Source of the DNA: Myxococcota bacterium
GTDB lineage: Bacteria > Myxococcota_A > UBA796 > JAJRTE01
Direction: 5' to 3'
NCBI GenBank assembly: GCA_024278455.1
Contig: JAJRTE010000224.1
Span: forward strand, 25,293 to 89,292
DNA length: 64,000 bases
Shown here piece after piece: positions 55,591 through 64,000 of the stretch. The notes under the pieces were generated by a model. That model was not told the DNA's origin, searched no databases, and was given only the letters and a program-made list of their open reading frames with translations. The translations under genes were made by a program, and so were the position numbers. How positions within the stretch are numbered: the first letter of the stretch is position 1; the number at the start of each line of letters is the position of its first letter.

Positions 55591-56403
55591 CTAGTCGATG
55601 TCCAGGTTGTAGCGTGTCCCAACAAGGTCATCCCCCCCGAGGTCCGCGACAAGCAGCGCGGTGTACTTCCCTGTGCCGACCTCGTTCAACGGGACCAGGA
55701 TACGCACGGAACATCCCGGGTATATCCTGAGCAGGGACCCGTCGAACCGCCCGGCGGAGACGCCTTGCTCGTCGAATAGCTCCACCCAGACTTCGGGTCG
55801 AATCATGGTCGTCCCCGCGTTGGCTACCTGGAGCGCGAGCTGCGGCCACCCGTCCACCTTCTCGAGGTGGCTTTCCAGGATGCGCATGTCGCGCGTGCCG
55901 GTCCCGGACAGGTGCGTGGCGATCTGGATCCCATACTGGAGCACGCTCTGGATGCCGAGCACCGCCTTGCCCTCTTCCTCCTCGACGGTGTAGGGTTTGA
56001 TGACCGGAGACACGAGCACCATGCTCCAGTAGCTGCCATCCAGGCTCGAGTCATCGGGCACGTCGATGCGGTAGCTGAACGAGAGTGTCTCGTTTGGCGG
56101 TATCACCAGTTGTTGCGGCGACACCTCGATCCAGGGAGCGTTCGAACGCGGCACGGTGCCGGGTTCCGGAAACGCATTCGTCCCATCGGATTGAAACAGG
56201 TAGTCGGTCTGCCTGGCCTGGACTTCGACCGGTTCGATACTGTTGTTCTTCACGATGATTCGGCCCGCGATGGTCATCCCGGGACTGACCGTGTAGTCAC
56301 GGGCCAGCTTCCCGACCACCGAAAACGAGCCTGCGGCGGCACCATGACTTGCACAGATGACCAGGGCCAAGCACGGAACTGCGTTCTTGATCGTTGCTTT
56401 CAT
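55591..56403 (-). CDS. PapD-like periplasmic chaperone-type protein
   Basis: This 270-residue protein has a signal (KNAVPCLALVICASHGAAAG) and two beta-sandwich domains. The first (about 28-135) has the PapD-like pattern: GRIIVKNNSIEPVEVQARQT then APWIEVSPQQLVIPPNETLS, and FSYRIDVPDDSSLDGSYWSM. The second (about 155-265) is Ig-like (LALQVANAGTTMIRPEVWVE). The family (PapD/fn3-like, also seen near WxL or spore-coat-U subunits) binds unfolded surface subunits in the periplasm; that role is inferred here from position. Its ATG overlaps the stop of the small subunit gene before it (ATGA). Confidence 0.65.
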   Translation of the reverse strand: MKATIKNAVPCLALVICASHGAAAGSFSVVGKLARDYTVSPGMTIAGRIIVKNNSIEPVEVQARQTDYLFQSDGTNAFPEPGTVPRSNAPWIEVSPQQLVIPPNETLSFSYRIDVPDDSSLDGSYWSMVLVSPVIKPYTVEEEEGKAVLGIQSVLQYGIQIATHLSGTGTRDMRILESHLEKVDGWPQLALQVANAGTTMIRPEVWVELFDEQGVSAGRFDGSLLRIYPGCSVRILVPLNEVGTGKYTALLVADLGGDDLVGTRYNLDID

Positions 56404-56894
56404 GGCGTATCCACAATCGTGTAAGTGATTGAGGTGTCATAGATATCAACCGGGATGGTTGACACCGAGAATCCTTCGATCTTGAACTCGACATCGATAC
56501 CGGACCGGTCTCCAGCACCGCTGAAGAAGGTCGCATCGGTCGTCGTCACCGCCTGGAAGGTGGTGCCTCCGGAGATGGTTCCGGTACCGGTGCCGTCGCC
56601 GGTTCGGCGTACATAGATGGTGAAATCGCTGTCCCAGGTGGTGTCGACCCGCTTGACATCGACGCGCCAGTTGTCCGTGCTGCCGGTCGTGCCCGTGATG
56701 TCGATGCTGCCCTGGGTGCTGCTGCTCGTTTGCGTGCTCACCAGGTCAGTGCCGGCGCCAGCGACGAGATCCGTGGCATCCACCGTGAGCGACCAGCTAC
56801 CTGTGGTGGCAATGCTCAGCACGGCGAATGCGGGCTGGGTCCAGCAGAACACCAATGTCAGCAGTGGGAGGGCGAATGCTACGGGTCGCTTCAT
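56400..56894 (-). CDS. Small secreted beta-rich subunit (pilin-like candidate)
   Basis: This 164-residue protein has a signal (FALPLLTLVFCWTQPAFAVL) and a mature part of Thr/Ser/Gly/Asp-rich strands ending in DIYDTSITYTIVDTP. There are no cysteines in the mature part. The final alternating strand (ITYTIV) resembles that of the other small secreted protein (57134-57616). This could be a self-complementing or donor strand for assembly (inference). GGTGTGCC precedes ATG 56894. It is coupled with the PapD-like gene by a 4-nt overlap. Confidence 0.6.
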   Translation of the reverse strand: MKRPVAFALPLLTLVFCWTQPAFAVLSIATTGSWSLTVDATDLVAGAGTDLVSTQTSSSTQGSIDITGTTGSTDNWRVDVKRVDTTWDSDFTIYVRRTGDGTGTGTISGGTTFQAVTTTDATFFSGAGDRSGIDVEFKIEGFSVSTIPVDIYDTSITYTIVDTP

Positions 56895-57087
56895 GGCACA
56901 CCTGAGAAGCCGGCCCTGGGTTCGCCCGGGAGATCGATGTGCGGAATGGCAATGTGGATGGCCTGGTCATGGTACAATCGGTCCCACGGGTTATGCCAGA
57001 AACGGCTGTTCCCCCCCCGAGGATTCATGTCACTTGGAGCCGGGCGACGTGTCCTCGAATGCGTGTCCCCGGACATCCACTCGTCTG

Positions 57088-57122
57088 AAAAAAACAGGAA
57101 GGCCCGGGAATCCCCGGGCCTT
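57088..57122 (-). terminator. Intrinsic terminator directly behind the first small subunit gene
   Basis: Read on the minus strand, a 10-bp perfect stem (AAGGCCCGGG / CCCGGGCCTT) with a 4-nt loop is followed by CCTGTTTTTTT. It begins 12 nt after the stop at 57134, a textbook rho-independent terminator. Confidence 0.88.
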
Positions 57123-57133
57123 CTGGCCGACCG

Positions 57134-57616
57134 CTAGACAGCAGCCGTGATGGTGTAGGTGATCGTGTAGGTGGTGCTGCTCGTGCCGTCAGCCGCTGTC
57201 GCCGAGGCTTCGTAGCTCAGGTCGCAGCCCCCGGTCGTGGTGGCGACGCCGGTGACGAAATCCTGGGCGGTCGTGCTCAGGGTCAACTGGCCCCCCGAGG
57301 TCCCACCCGTCACGTTGGCCGCGGTGACCTTCAACGTCGCACCGGAAATCGTGGTACCCGAGGCCACGGTGATCTTCTTGCTGGCCTCGTTCGTGGTCCA
57401 CGCCAGGTCGCACGTGGTGCTGTCTGTGGCCGCATCGGGTTCCGACCCCGCAGTGGCCGTGCTGATCGTCAGGGTCAGGTTTCCTCCGGCCACCGAGACT
57501 TCGTTGATCGCGCTGACGGTGACGGTCACATCGTGGCTTGCACTGCTGGCGGCGAGTGCACTCCCGGAAACACCAAGGGCGGCGAGGGACAAGAGGCTCA
57601 AGAGTTTCTTGTTCAT
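57134..57616 (-). CDS. Small secreted Ser/Thr-rich subunit (pilin-like candidate, likely major)
   Basis: This 160-residue protein has a clear signal (LLSLLSLAALGVSGSALAAS) then SHDVTVTVSAINEVSVAGGN and LTLTISTATAG, ending TTYTITYTITAAV. Only two mature cysteines are seen (STTCDLAW, GGCDLSYEA), which may form a disulfide. The composition (Thr, Ser, Ala, Val) and alternating C-terminal strand are typical of surface fibre subunits. AAAGGTG precedes ATG 57616. Its own strong terminator, and the placement of the PapD-like and barrel genes behind it, match fimbrial operons that make subunit in excess. The family is not recognised. Confidence 0.6.
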   Translation of the reverse strand: MNKKLLSLLSLAALGVSGSALAASSASHDVTVTVSAINEVSVAGGNLTLTISTATAGSEPDAATDSTTCDLAWTTNEASKKITVASGTTISGATLKVTAANVTGGTSGGQLTLSTTAQDFVTGVATTTGGCDLSYEASATAADGTSSTTYTITYTITAAV

Positions 57617-58345
57617 GGGACACCTTTCGCGGTTGTGGCACATGATTGTGCCGTTGGGTTGTGGACTCAACCCAAGGTGGGCGCCGTCGCCGCTCCCGGA
57701 ACCCCCCTTCTGCCAGGGCACGGGATGTAAGTTGCTGCGCGGCGCTCGTTCCTCGGGTCACCGAACAGCGGACATCGTGTTGGTTCACGTCCGCCGGTCT
57801 GAGTATGAATACGGCAATGCCGCCCATGCATTGAGCACTTTTTTGATAAAAAAACAGTCCCGCCATTGGCTGTCGTGACCGACACGCGAAAACCTTCGCA
57901 GGAACAGTTGGTTTCCGAACTGATGCGACTCAATCATAAAGCGGGGCGGTGACAAACGGGGTCCTGCCCGGGTCATGCCTCCCGGGACGGCGCTCCCACG
58001 GCTCTTGAGCGGGGGGGCGGGTGTCGCACCTTCGGCTCGGGAAACGCTGTACAGGGGACACACATTCTGTGGTATGAGTAAAATGGCGTCTTGCTGACTT
58101 GCCGTCCGCCCGTCGTGACGCGTCCGCGCGCGGCACGAGCATCGTCCTTCCCGGGCACCATCGGCAAGGCCGGCGTTCTTCGGGGGGCGCGAATCCATGG
58201 CGGAGCAGAATCCATCCACGCGGCCGGCGATACCGCTCGAAGCGCGGCGCCCGCCCGATTCCGAAGGCGGTTGGGCACACCGTGGCGGCCGGCGGTCGAG
58301 GTGGCAGCACAGGGGTTGAACCGACACCACAATAGGAGGCCAACC
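57617..58345. other. Long divergent intergenic region
   Basis: It separates the subunit gene (minus) from the TonB-C/barrel gene (plus) and shows no gene with a ribosome-binding site. An AT-rich element with short A/T runs (CTTTTTTGATAAAAAAAC, about 57838-57855) stands out. No consensus promoter was found for either side. Confidence 0.45.
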
Positions 58346-61186
58346 ATGTATCTTGGCACTCTTTTCAGGATAGTACCGCTAGTGTTGATATCGTTGTATC
58401 CGGGGCCCGCGCGCGGAGGCGTCCGTGCCCACGAGTGGCTCGTCTGGCCTCCCGGCGTTCCTGCGGTTGCTGACGCAGACGGTCGTCTGTGTCAGCGATT
58501 GGATGGGGCACCGTCGCCCCTGTCTGGGGGCCCTGCTGGCGAGGAGGGAGCCGCGGCTGAGGCTGAGAAGCCGACGCCGACGCCGGCGAATGGTTCCATG
58601 TCTCCGGAGGCGGTATCCGGGGAGGATGTTTCCAGGGAGAACGAGGGGCCGGAGGAAGGGTCGGCGGCAAAAGGAGAGCGGCACGCGCAGCCGTCCCTCG
58701 AGGCGGGCGTGGCGCCGGTGGAAGGGGAGACTGAAAGGGTGGAGGAGGAGTCCCGGGCGGAGGATTCCCGAGCAGAAAGACAAACAGATCCTGGTCGAGC
58801 CGGGGAATCTGGCGGCATGGATGCCGGTGAACCCGGTGGCGGTGAGGGGATCGGCGATGCGGCCGGCGAGCAGGGGACACCTGCCGGCGGGCAGGGTGCC
58901 GAGGAGGGTGCGGAGCCGGAAGCGGCCGGTGGTGCGCCGCTCGGCGTGGACAGCATCACGGAGCGAGGCCCGGGCGAGGAGGAAGCCGGGGGGGAGCCGG
59001 GCGAAGGAGAGGGCGGTTCGGTGGGAGGTGTCCAGCAGAGCGGGGGCGGGGAGGGCTCCGAGGGACAGGACCGGGCCGAAGGCATCGAGGACGCGGAGGC
59101 GGCCGTTCAGCAGGCACTTCCGGACGGGTCGGAGTATGACAGGGGGCAGGGGGGGAACGAGGTGCGCAACGCACGCGATGGATCGCCTGCTGAGGGGCTG
59201 GGGGAAGCTGTAGTCCGTGACGCCGACGCCGGCGATGAAGCCGGCACCCGGTTCGATCCCGTGCCGACCGACCAGCTCACCACGCCGCCTCGTCTAAAAA
59301 AAGGGTTCAACCAGGCGCCGGCCCCGGTGGGTGGTCCTCGAGGCGTGCTGCTCGAGGGGCGCGTGGTGGTCGAGTTCGACGTGGGCAAGGACGGGCAGAT
59401 CCACGGGGTTCGCGTCGTGGAGTCCACCGAGCCGGAGCTGAACGAACGCACGTTGCTGGATGCCGAGCGATTCGAGTGGTACCCGGCCGAAGTGGACGGT
59501 TTCGCCGTGGACTCGAGGGCTCGGCTCGCCATCGATTGGGTGCGTGGGGCGGAGGTGTCGCGGCTCGCGGAGGCCCCGTTTCGCAAGGGCGAGCTGTCGA
59601 TGTTGGGCCAGGTCCAGTTGATCAATGCCGAGAGTTCCTTTGGTGTGGGGTTGGGGACCGCCAACATCGACAAGATCTGGTACGCGGAGGTGCGGCCGAA
59701 CCTCAACCTGCACTTCGAGCGCCTGTCGATCGGATTCGGCATGCGGCTCAGGTTCCAGGTTTTCGACACGAACGTGGTGGAACAGGGGAATCCCACCACC
59801 TATTCGGCCGGGTTTGCCGAGGCGGGGCGGTTTCGTGCCGAGGACTGGGACCGTTTCGTCAACTATCCCTATACTGACCTTGTGCGTCCGCTGCGTTACG
59901 TCACCTGGGGACGGAAGGAGGAGCACCTGTTCGTTGATGTGAGCCGCGTGCACGCGATCACCATCGGCCACGGACAGCTCGTGAGGCGCTACGCCCCGAA
60001 CGTGGACATAGATGAGAGCAACATTTTTGCGGAGTTGGACGCCTACCAGGACTTCGGCGGCATGGAGGTGATGTTGGGACCGCTGCCGATACCCAGGCTG
60101 TTGGGAGGCCTTTTTTTCATCAAGCCGCTTGGGCCGTTTCGGGACGACTATCGTTCGAAGTCCCTGAGCATTGGGTTGACCTACGTGACTGATCTCAACG
60201 TCCCCACCGTGCTTGTTACGTCCCAGGATCCGGTGACCGGTCGTGTGCAGTATCCCATTGACAAGGGGCGGTTCATCTATGACATGCGTGACCAGGTCGT
60301 GGGGTACGGGGTTCAAGGCGTGGGCATCGATGCCGAGTTCAAGCCCATCAAGACGAAGCAGTACAACATCAAGACTTACGTGGACTACTCCCACCTGTTC
60401 TTTCCCGATGTCCCCGATGCCGGAATCGACGCTTTCGGTGGAGGCGGGGCGACCCTGGGCGGCCTGTTCCGATTCAGTTGGGGAAGTCGCCCGGTTCGTC
60501 CCCTCGAGAGGGAGACCGAAGCGGTGCGGCTCGGCCTTGCGCCAAGAGAGACCAAGGCAGCCTACGCCGCCAGGTTGCGGGCGGAATTGAAGGCGTTCGA
60601 CCCGCAATACGTCCCGAGCTATTTCGATTCGCTCTACGAGGTCGACAAGTACCAGTTCGGATTCGGTACCACACCCCTTGAGGAACGTGCGACGTTGCCG
60701 ACCAAGATGGCCTTCCTGGCAGGGCAGGGCGGCGATCCTCGGCGCGTGGGGTGTTATCTCGAGGCCACCTATGCGCTCGTCGACTGGTTCGCCCTATCCC
60801 TGGTCTACCAGGACGCCTGGCCGTTGAGCAGTTCGGACAGCTCCGTTCCGGAGGCGCGCGAGATCATCTTTCACGCCGAGACGCAGGGGCTCAAGTTCTT
60901 GCAGCTCTTTGCGAGCTATCACTACCGGAATTTCGAACTCGAGGACTGGGAGCGCCTGTTCACGTTTACGTCGGACAACGAGATCTTCTACCTGGGCGGA
61001 CGATTCCGCCTGTGGATGTTTGCGTTGAACCTGGGTCTGCAGCGCGGGTTCCGGATGGACTTCCTGCCGGACGACGGGCCTCCGCGGCCCTACGAGGAGG
61101 GGGGTGAAGCCTATCCCCATTCGAGCGTAGGGCTGGAAAACCAGTGGAACTACGATCTGGAGTTCGAGATCGGGTGGCAATTCTGA
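58346..61186 (+). CDS. Outer-membrane barrel with TonB C-terminal-like domain
   Basis: This 946-residue protein has a signal (LFRIVPLVLISLYPGPARGG), then about 280 residues of Gly/Glu/Ala/Arg low complexity. A TonB C-terminal-like domain follows at about 327-403: LEGRVVVEFDVGKDGQIHGV, RVVESTEPELNERTLLDAER, FEWYPAEVDGFAVDSRARLA (the familiar DGxVxxVxVxxSS..LN...L.A pattern). The remaining 540 residues look like an outer-membrane barrel (ISFERLSIGFGMRLRFQ-type strands, ending FEIGWQF). TonB-C normally sits at the end of a periplasmic partner; fusion to a barrel is unusual. AGGAGG 6 nt before ATG 58346 fixes the start. Confidence 0.7.
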   Translation: MYLGTLFRIVPLVLISLYPGPARGGVRAHEWLVWPPGVPAVADADGRLCQRLDGAPSPLSGGPAGEEGAAAEAEKPTPTPANGSMSPEAVSGEDVSRENEGPEEGSAAKGERHAQPSLEAGVAPVEGETERVEEESRAEDSRAERQTDPGRAGESGGMDAGEPGGGEGIGDAAGEQGTPAGGQGAEEGAEPEAAGGAPLGVDSITERGPGEEEAGGEPGEGEGGSVGGVQQSGGGEGSEGQDRAEGIEDAEAAVQQALPDGSEYDRGQGGNEVRNARDGSPAEGLGEAVVRDADAGDEAGTRFDPVPTDQLTTPPRLKKGFNQAPAPVGGPRGVLLEGRVVVEFDVGKDGQIHGVRVVESTEPELNERTLLDAERFEWYPAEVDGFAVDSRARLAIDWVRGAEVSRLAEAPFRKGELSMLGQVQLINAESSFGVGLGTANIDKIWYAEVRPNLNLHFERLSIGFGMRLRFQVFDTNVVEQGNPTTYSAGFAEAGRFRAEDWDRFVNYPYTDLVRPLRYVTWGRKEEHLFVDVSRVHAITIGHGQLVRRYAPNVDIDESNIFAELDAYQDFGGMEVMLGPLPIPRLLGGLFFIKPLGPFRDDYRSKSLSIGLTYVTDLNVPTVLVTSQDPVTGRVQYPIDKGRFIYDMRDQVVGYGVQGVGIDAEFKPIKTKQYNIKTYVDYSHLFFPDVPDAGIDAFGGGGATLGGLFRFSWGSRPVRPLERETEAVRLGLAPRETKAAYAARLRAELKAFDPQYVPSYFDSLYEVDKYQFGFGTTPLEERATLPTKMAFLAGQGGDPRRVGCYLEATYALVDWFALSLVYQDAWPLSSSDSSVPEAREIIFHAETQGLKFLQLFASYHYRNFELEDWERLFTFTSDNEIFYLGGRFRLWMFALNLGLQRGFRMDFLPDDGPPRPYEEGGEAYPHSSVGLENQWNYDLEFEIGWQF

Positions 61187-61242
61187 CCGGCAGGGGTGCG
61201 GGGGCGGGGTGGGCGGAAGGATATCGTTCCCGGGAGGTCGAT

Positions 61243-62079
61243 ATGAAAGAGACCATCGAACGTGCGGCTCGAGCCGTTTCCGAGGCGGACGCCCTGCTTG
61301 TCTGCGCCGGTGCCGGGATGGGGGTCGACTCCGGGTTGCCCGATTTTCGGGGTGACACTGGGTTTTGGAAGGCCTATCCGCCGTTCGCCCGGCTTGGGCT
61401 TGGATTCGTGGACTTGGCAAACCCGGAGTGGTTCGACAAGGACCCGGAATTGGCATGGGGCTTCTACGGACACCGGCTCAACCTGTACCGCGACACCACG
61501 CCTCATGCAGGGTTTCGGCTGCTGCTCGAATGGGGACGGGACAAGGCGTGTGGCTACTTCGTGTTCACGTCCAACGTGGATGGTCAGTTCCAGCAAGCGG
61601 GATTCGCCCCTGACCGTATCGAGGAGTGCCACGGGTCGATCCACTTCTTGCAGTGTAGCGTGCCGTGTCGCCGAACCATCTGGCCTGCCGACGGCGTGGA
61701 TGTGCCGGTAGACGAGGACGCGATGCGGGCAACGCCTCCTCTTCCCGCCTGTCCTTCCTGCGGCCACACCGCCCGGCCCAATGTGCTGATGTTCGGCGAC
61801 TGGGCCTGGGTTTCGCATCGTAACCACGCACAGCATGAGCGGTTTCGTGAATGGCTTGCCGCGTTGAGAGGACGCCCCCTCGTCGTCGTCGAGTGTGGGG
61901 CCGGAACCGCAGTTCCGACGGTGCGGTGGATGTCCGAGCGCGTCGTCGCCGCGACTGGAGGCACGCTCGTTCGTATCAACACCCGGGAGCCGCAGGTGCC
62001 TGAAGGCCACGTCGGGCTGGCGCTTGGCGCTCGCGAGGCCCTGTTCGCGATACGTGAATCCATCAGGGAAAGAGCATAG
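61243..62079 (+). CDS. Sirtuin-family NAD-dependent protein deacetylase/deacylase
   Basis: This 278-residue protein has Sir2 motifs in order: LVCAGAGMGVDSGLPDFRG, YFVFTSNVDGQFQQAGF and CHGSIHF (catalytic His). Cys residues LQCSVPC and PACPSCG form the zinc site, and NVLMFGDWAW and VRINTREP are late NAD-pocket motifs. It would remove acyl groups from lysines using NAD. The first zinc pair is spaced C-x3-C rather than the usual C-x2-C. GGAGGTCG precedes ATG 61243. Confidence 0.85.
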   Translation: MKETIERAARAVSEADALLVCAGAGMGVDSGLPDFRGDTGFWKAYPPFARLGLGFVDLANPEWFDKDPELAWGFYGHRLNLYRDTTPHAGFRLLLEWGRDKACGYFVFTSNVDGQFQQAGFAPDRIEECHGSIHFLQCSVPCRRTIWPADGVDVPVDEDAMRATPPLPACPSCGHTARPNVLMFGDWAWVSHRNHAQHERFREWLAALRGRPLVVVECGAGTAVPTVRWMSERVVAATGGTLVRINTREPQVPEGHVGLALGAREALFAIRESIRERA

Positions 62080-62201
62080 TTTTTGCCGCTGTCAAGTGCG
62101 AGAGCGGGGCTCGAGGCCGTAGTGGGCGGGCGTTCGGCACCGTGGTGCCGTCGCCGGTCCGGCTGAACGGGGGGAGGGAAAAGAGATTGGATGGAGGGGT
62201 T

Positions 62202-62236
62202 GTGCTACGCGGGCACTTCAGTGGCCCGCGCAGCAC
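62202..62236. terminator. Strong hairpin between convergent genes
   Basis: GTGCTACGCGGGC at 62202-62214 pairs with GCCCGCGCAGCAC at 62224-62236 with a single mismatch (a G-U wobble on the minus strand). It begins 25 nt after the stop of the MopE gene and about 120 nt after the sirtuin stop. No T-run follows on either strand. Confidence 0.4.
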
Positions 62237-62260
62237 GCCGCTGGCGTGTCCGGCAGGCGA

Positions 62261-64000
62261 TCAATAGGTCAGCACGACACGCATGTTGTAGAACTCCAGG
62301 GTGACCTCCCAGGCGGTGAGTCCCGACCCTCCCGTGGCGGTGAAGGAGTCGCTGACGTACCAGACCTCGTGACCGGGACTGCTCTCTTCCGGGCTATAGT
62401 AGACAAAATCCAGCTCCGGCGGGTCGTCGTCGGTTTCGTTGTCGAGAACGCCCGGCACGGTGGCGCTCGTGGCATCCATTTCCGCGTAGACTTCGTCAGC
62501 ACCCCCGACGTCCGTGCCCTTGGAGAAGCAGAACCTGATGGGGCGCGTGTTGTACGTCGTGCTCCCCTCGAGGTGTCCGTAGAACTGGCCGATGTCGATG
62601 TAGAAGCAGTCCTGCGGCCAGTCGCTCTTTCCGTGCTCGACGCCCGGCGTGTGGCCGCCGATCACGAGAGGTTCGGGGAAGATGTCGGTGCCACTTCCCT
62701 GTATGCGCGACCAGTAGTGGCTGATCATCTGGTCGCTCTCCGCTGCCATGTAGCTATCGAATGTATCGCAGTTGTCGTTGACGGTCGCGATTTCGCCCGT
62801 GGTATTGTCTCCCCAGGTGTCCTCGGAGTCCAGCAGGCCGTCGCAGTCATCGTCGAGACCGTTGCAGAGTTCCAAGCCGTCCGGGTTGACGGACCACATC
62901 GTGTCGTCGCAGTCGCCACCGGTCGCGACATATCCGGCAGGCGCTCCGTCGCAGGTGTCGACCGTGTCGGTGTCCGAGCCGTAGGTGTCTCCGTCTGCAT
63001 CGGCGTAGTAGGTGACGAGCAGCCCCTCGTCCACCTGGCCGTCGCAGTTGTTGTCGATTCCGTCGCAGGTTTCGGCCGCTCCCGGATGGATCGTCGCATC
63101 GCCGTCGTTGCAATCGTCCTCGGCGCAGTAGCCATCCCCGTCCGCGTCCGTGCAGGGACACTCGAGGTCGGAGCCGTCGCAATCCTGGTCGATACCGTCA
63201 CCGCAGGTCTCCTCGGCCCCTGGGAAGACCGCCGCATTGCCGTCGTCGCAATCACCGTCCTGATCGACGAACCCGTCTGGCTGCGCACAATCCTCGACGC
63301 TGTTGCTCGATCCGAACCCGTCGCCGTCGGCGTCCTGGTAGTAGGTCGCAACGGGAAGCCCTTCGTCCGCCTGCCCGTCGCAGTCGTTGTCCTCGCCGTC
63401 GCAGACCTCGGTGGCACCCGGGTTGATCCAGGCATCCGTGTCATCGCAGTCGCCACCGATGGCCGCATACCCATCCGGCTGCTCGCAGGCGATTGATGTC
63501 GAGTCGTCCTGACCGTATGTGTCGCCATCCTGGTCCAGGTACCAGGTGGCCGGCTCCACGCCCTCATCGGTCTGGCCGTCGCAGTTGTTGTCGATGCCGT
63601 CGCAAACCTCGGTGGCACCCGGGTTGACAGCCGCGTCGTCATCCTGGCAGTCACCGGCCTGCGCAGCGTACCCGTCCGGCAGGCTGCACGCTTCCGTCGT
63701 CGACTCGGAAACCCCGTAGCCATCGCCGTCAGCGTCCGCATAGTAGGTGGATGTGACGCCTTCGTCCACCTGGCCGTCGCAGTTGTTGTCGATGCCGTCG
63801 CAGGTCTCGGTGGCGCCGGGATTGACATCCGCGTTGGTGTCGTCGCAGTCGCCTGCACAGGAGGTGTAGCCGTCGGCGTCGGCGTCGAACCCTTCGTCCA
63901 CATCGCCGTCGCAGTCGTTGTCCTCGCCGTCGCAAACCTCCTCGGGCACCGGGCCGCACTCGCCGCATGCGTTGAGGACGCCTTCGTCGGTCTGGCCGTC
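62261..64000 (-). CDS. MopE-repeat secreted protein, 5' end outside the window
   Basis: 579 codons are present and the frame is open through the right edge. At least nine MopE modules are visible (CDGIDNNCDGQVDEG, DADGDGYG, GDCDDT). The C-terminal domain of about 190 residues is different (SHYWSRIQGSGTDIFPEPLV, DFVYYSPEESSPGHEVWYVS) and not recognised. Together with the proteins at 1094 and 22322 this is the third MopE-type protein in the window, suggesting a metal-binding surface repertoire. Start and signal peptide lie outside the window. Confidence 0.75.
   Translation of the reverse strand, partial: DGQTDEGVLNACGECGPVPEEVCDGEDNDCDGDVDEGFDADADGYTSCAGDCDDTNADVNPGATETCDGIDNNCDGQVDEGVTSTYYADADGDGYGVSESTTEACSLPDGYAAQAGDCQDDDAAVNPGATEVCDGIDNNCDGQTDEGVEPATWYLDQDGDTYGQDDSTSIACEQPDGYAAIGGDCDDTDAWINPGATEVCDGEDNDCDGQADEGLPVATYYQDADGDGFGSSNSVEDCAQPDGFVDQDGDCDDGNAAVFPGAEETCGDGIDQDCDGSDLECPCTDADGDGYCAEDDCNDGDATIHPGAAETCDGIDNNCDGQVDEGLLVTYYADADGDTYGSDTDTVDTCDGAPAGYVATGGDCDDTMWSVNPDGLELCNGLDDDCDGLLDSEDTWGDNTTGEIATVNDNCDTFDSYMAAESDQMISHYWSRIQGSGTDIFPEPLVIGGHTPGVEHGKSDWPQDCFYIDIGQFYGHLEGSTTYNTRPIRFCFSKGTDVGGADEVYAEMDATSATVPGVLDNETDDDPPELDFVYYSPEESSPGHEVWYVSDSFTATGGSGLTAWEVTLEFYNMRVVLTY

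Noticed and set aside
1..64000. tRNA or rRNA genes
   Set aside because: No cloverleaf T-loop or conserved rRNA segment was recognised on either strand by eye; a covariance-model search would be decisive.

Overview
The window is GC-rich, densely coded Gram-negative DNA. It carries many secreted Cys- and Asp-rich proteins with MopE-type metal-binding repeats, a sigma/anti-sigma pair fused to FHA, SBBP beta-propellers and large outer-membrane barrels. Together these suggest a Myxococcota or related deltaproteobacterial-type genome (inference; no rRNA or tRNA gene was seen). The palindrome CTCGAG is conspicuously abundant.

Layout. 1-6932: a truncated O-methyltransferase, a large MopE/beta-helix surface protein and two small secreted proteins. 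7261-11065: an operon of a small acidic protein, a sigma-70 family factor and a fused zinc-finger anti-sigma/Lon-like/FHA protein. 11497-16679: a small acidic protein, an ASCH protein, then an operon of biotin ligase and the gamma, alpha and beta subunits of a biotin-dependent sodium-pumping decarboxylase. 16755-23860: a probable minus-strand operon of envelope proteins (formylglycine-generating-enzyme fold, rhodanese-like, DoxX/MauE-like, DsbA-like, TPR plus barrel, two secreted proteins). 24169-27274: an SBBP lipoprotein and a thermolysin-propeptide-like secreted protein. 27286-42192: an eleven-gene exopolysaccharide operon whose gene content closely matches the exosortase-A (XrtA)-associated loci, with no exosortase in view. 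Plus-strand acetyltransferase and glycosyltransferase genes diverge from it (42473-45252). 45536-52392: a Pur-alpha-like nucleic-acid-binding protein, an OPT transporter, and a group with an acidic protein, a membrane acyltransferase, an epimerase broken by an in-frame TAG, and a two-metal-site radical SAM protein.

52576-57616 is the best candidate for an undescribed system. It has two small secreted beta-rich proteins with strand-like C-termini, a PapD-like periplasmic protein translationally coupled to one of them, and a 957-residue outer-membrane barrel with N-terminal Ig-like and C-terminal carboxypeptidase-regulatory-like domains. A strong intrinsic terminator lies directly behind the first subunit gene. 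The arrangement mimics chaperone-usher fimbrial operons but uses proteins that do not look like FimC or FimD.

58346-64000: an outer-membrane barrel preceded by a TonB C-terminal-like domain, a sirtuin, and the 3' part of another MopE-repeat protein.
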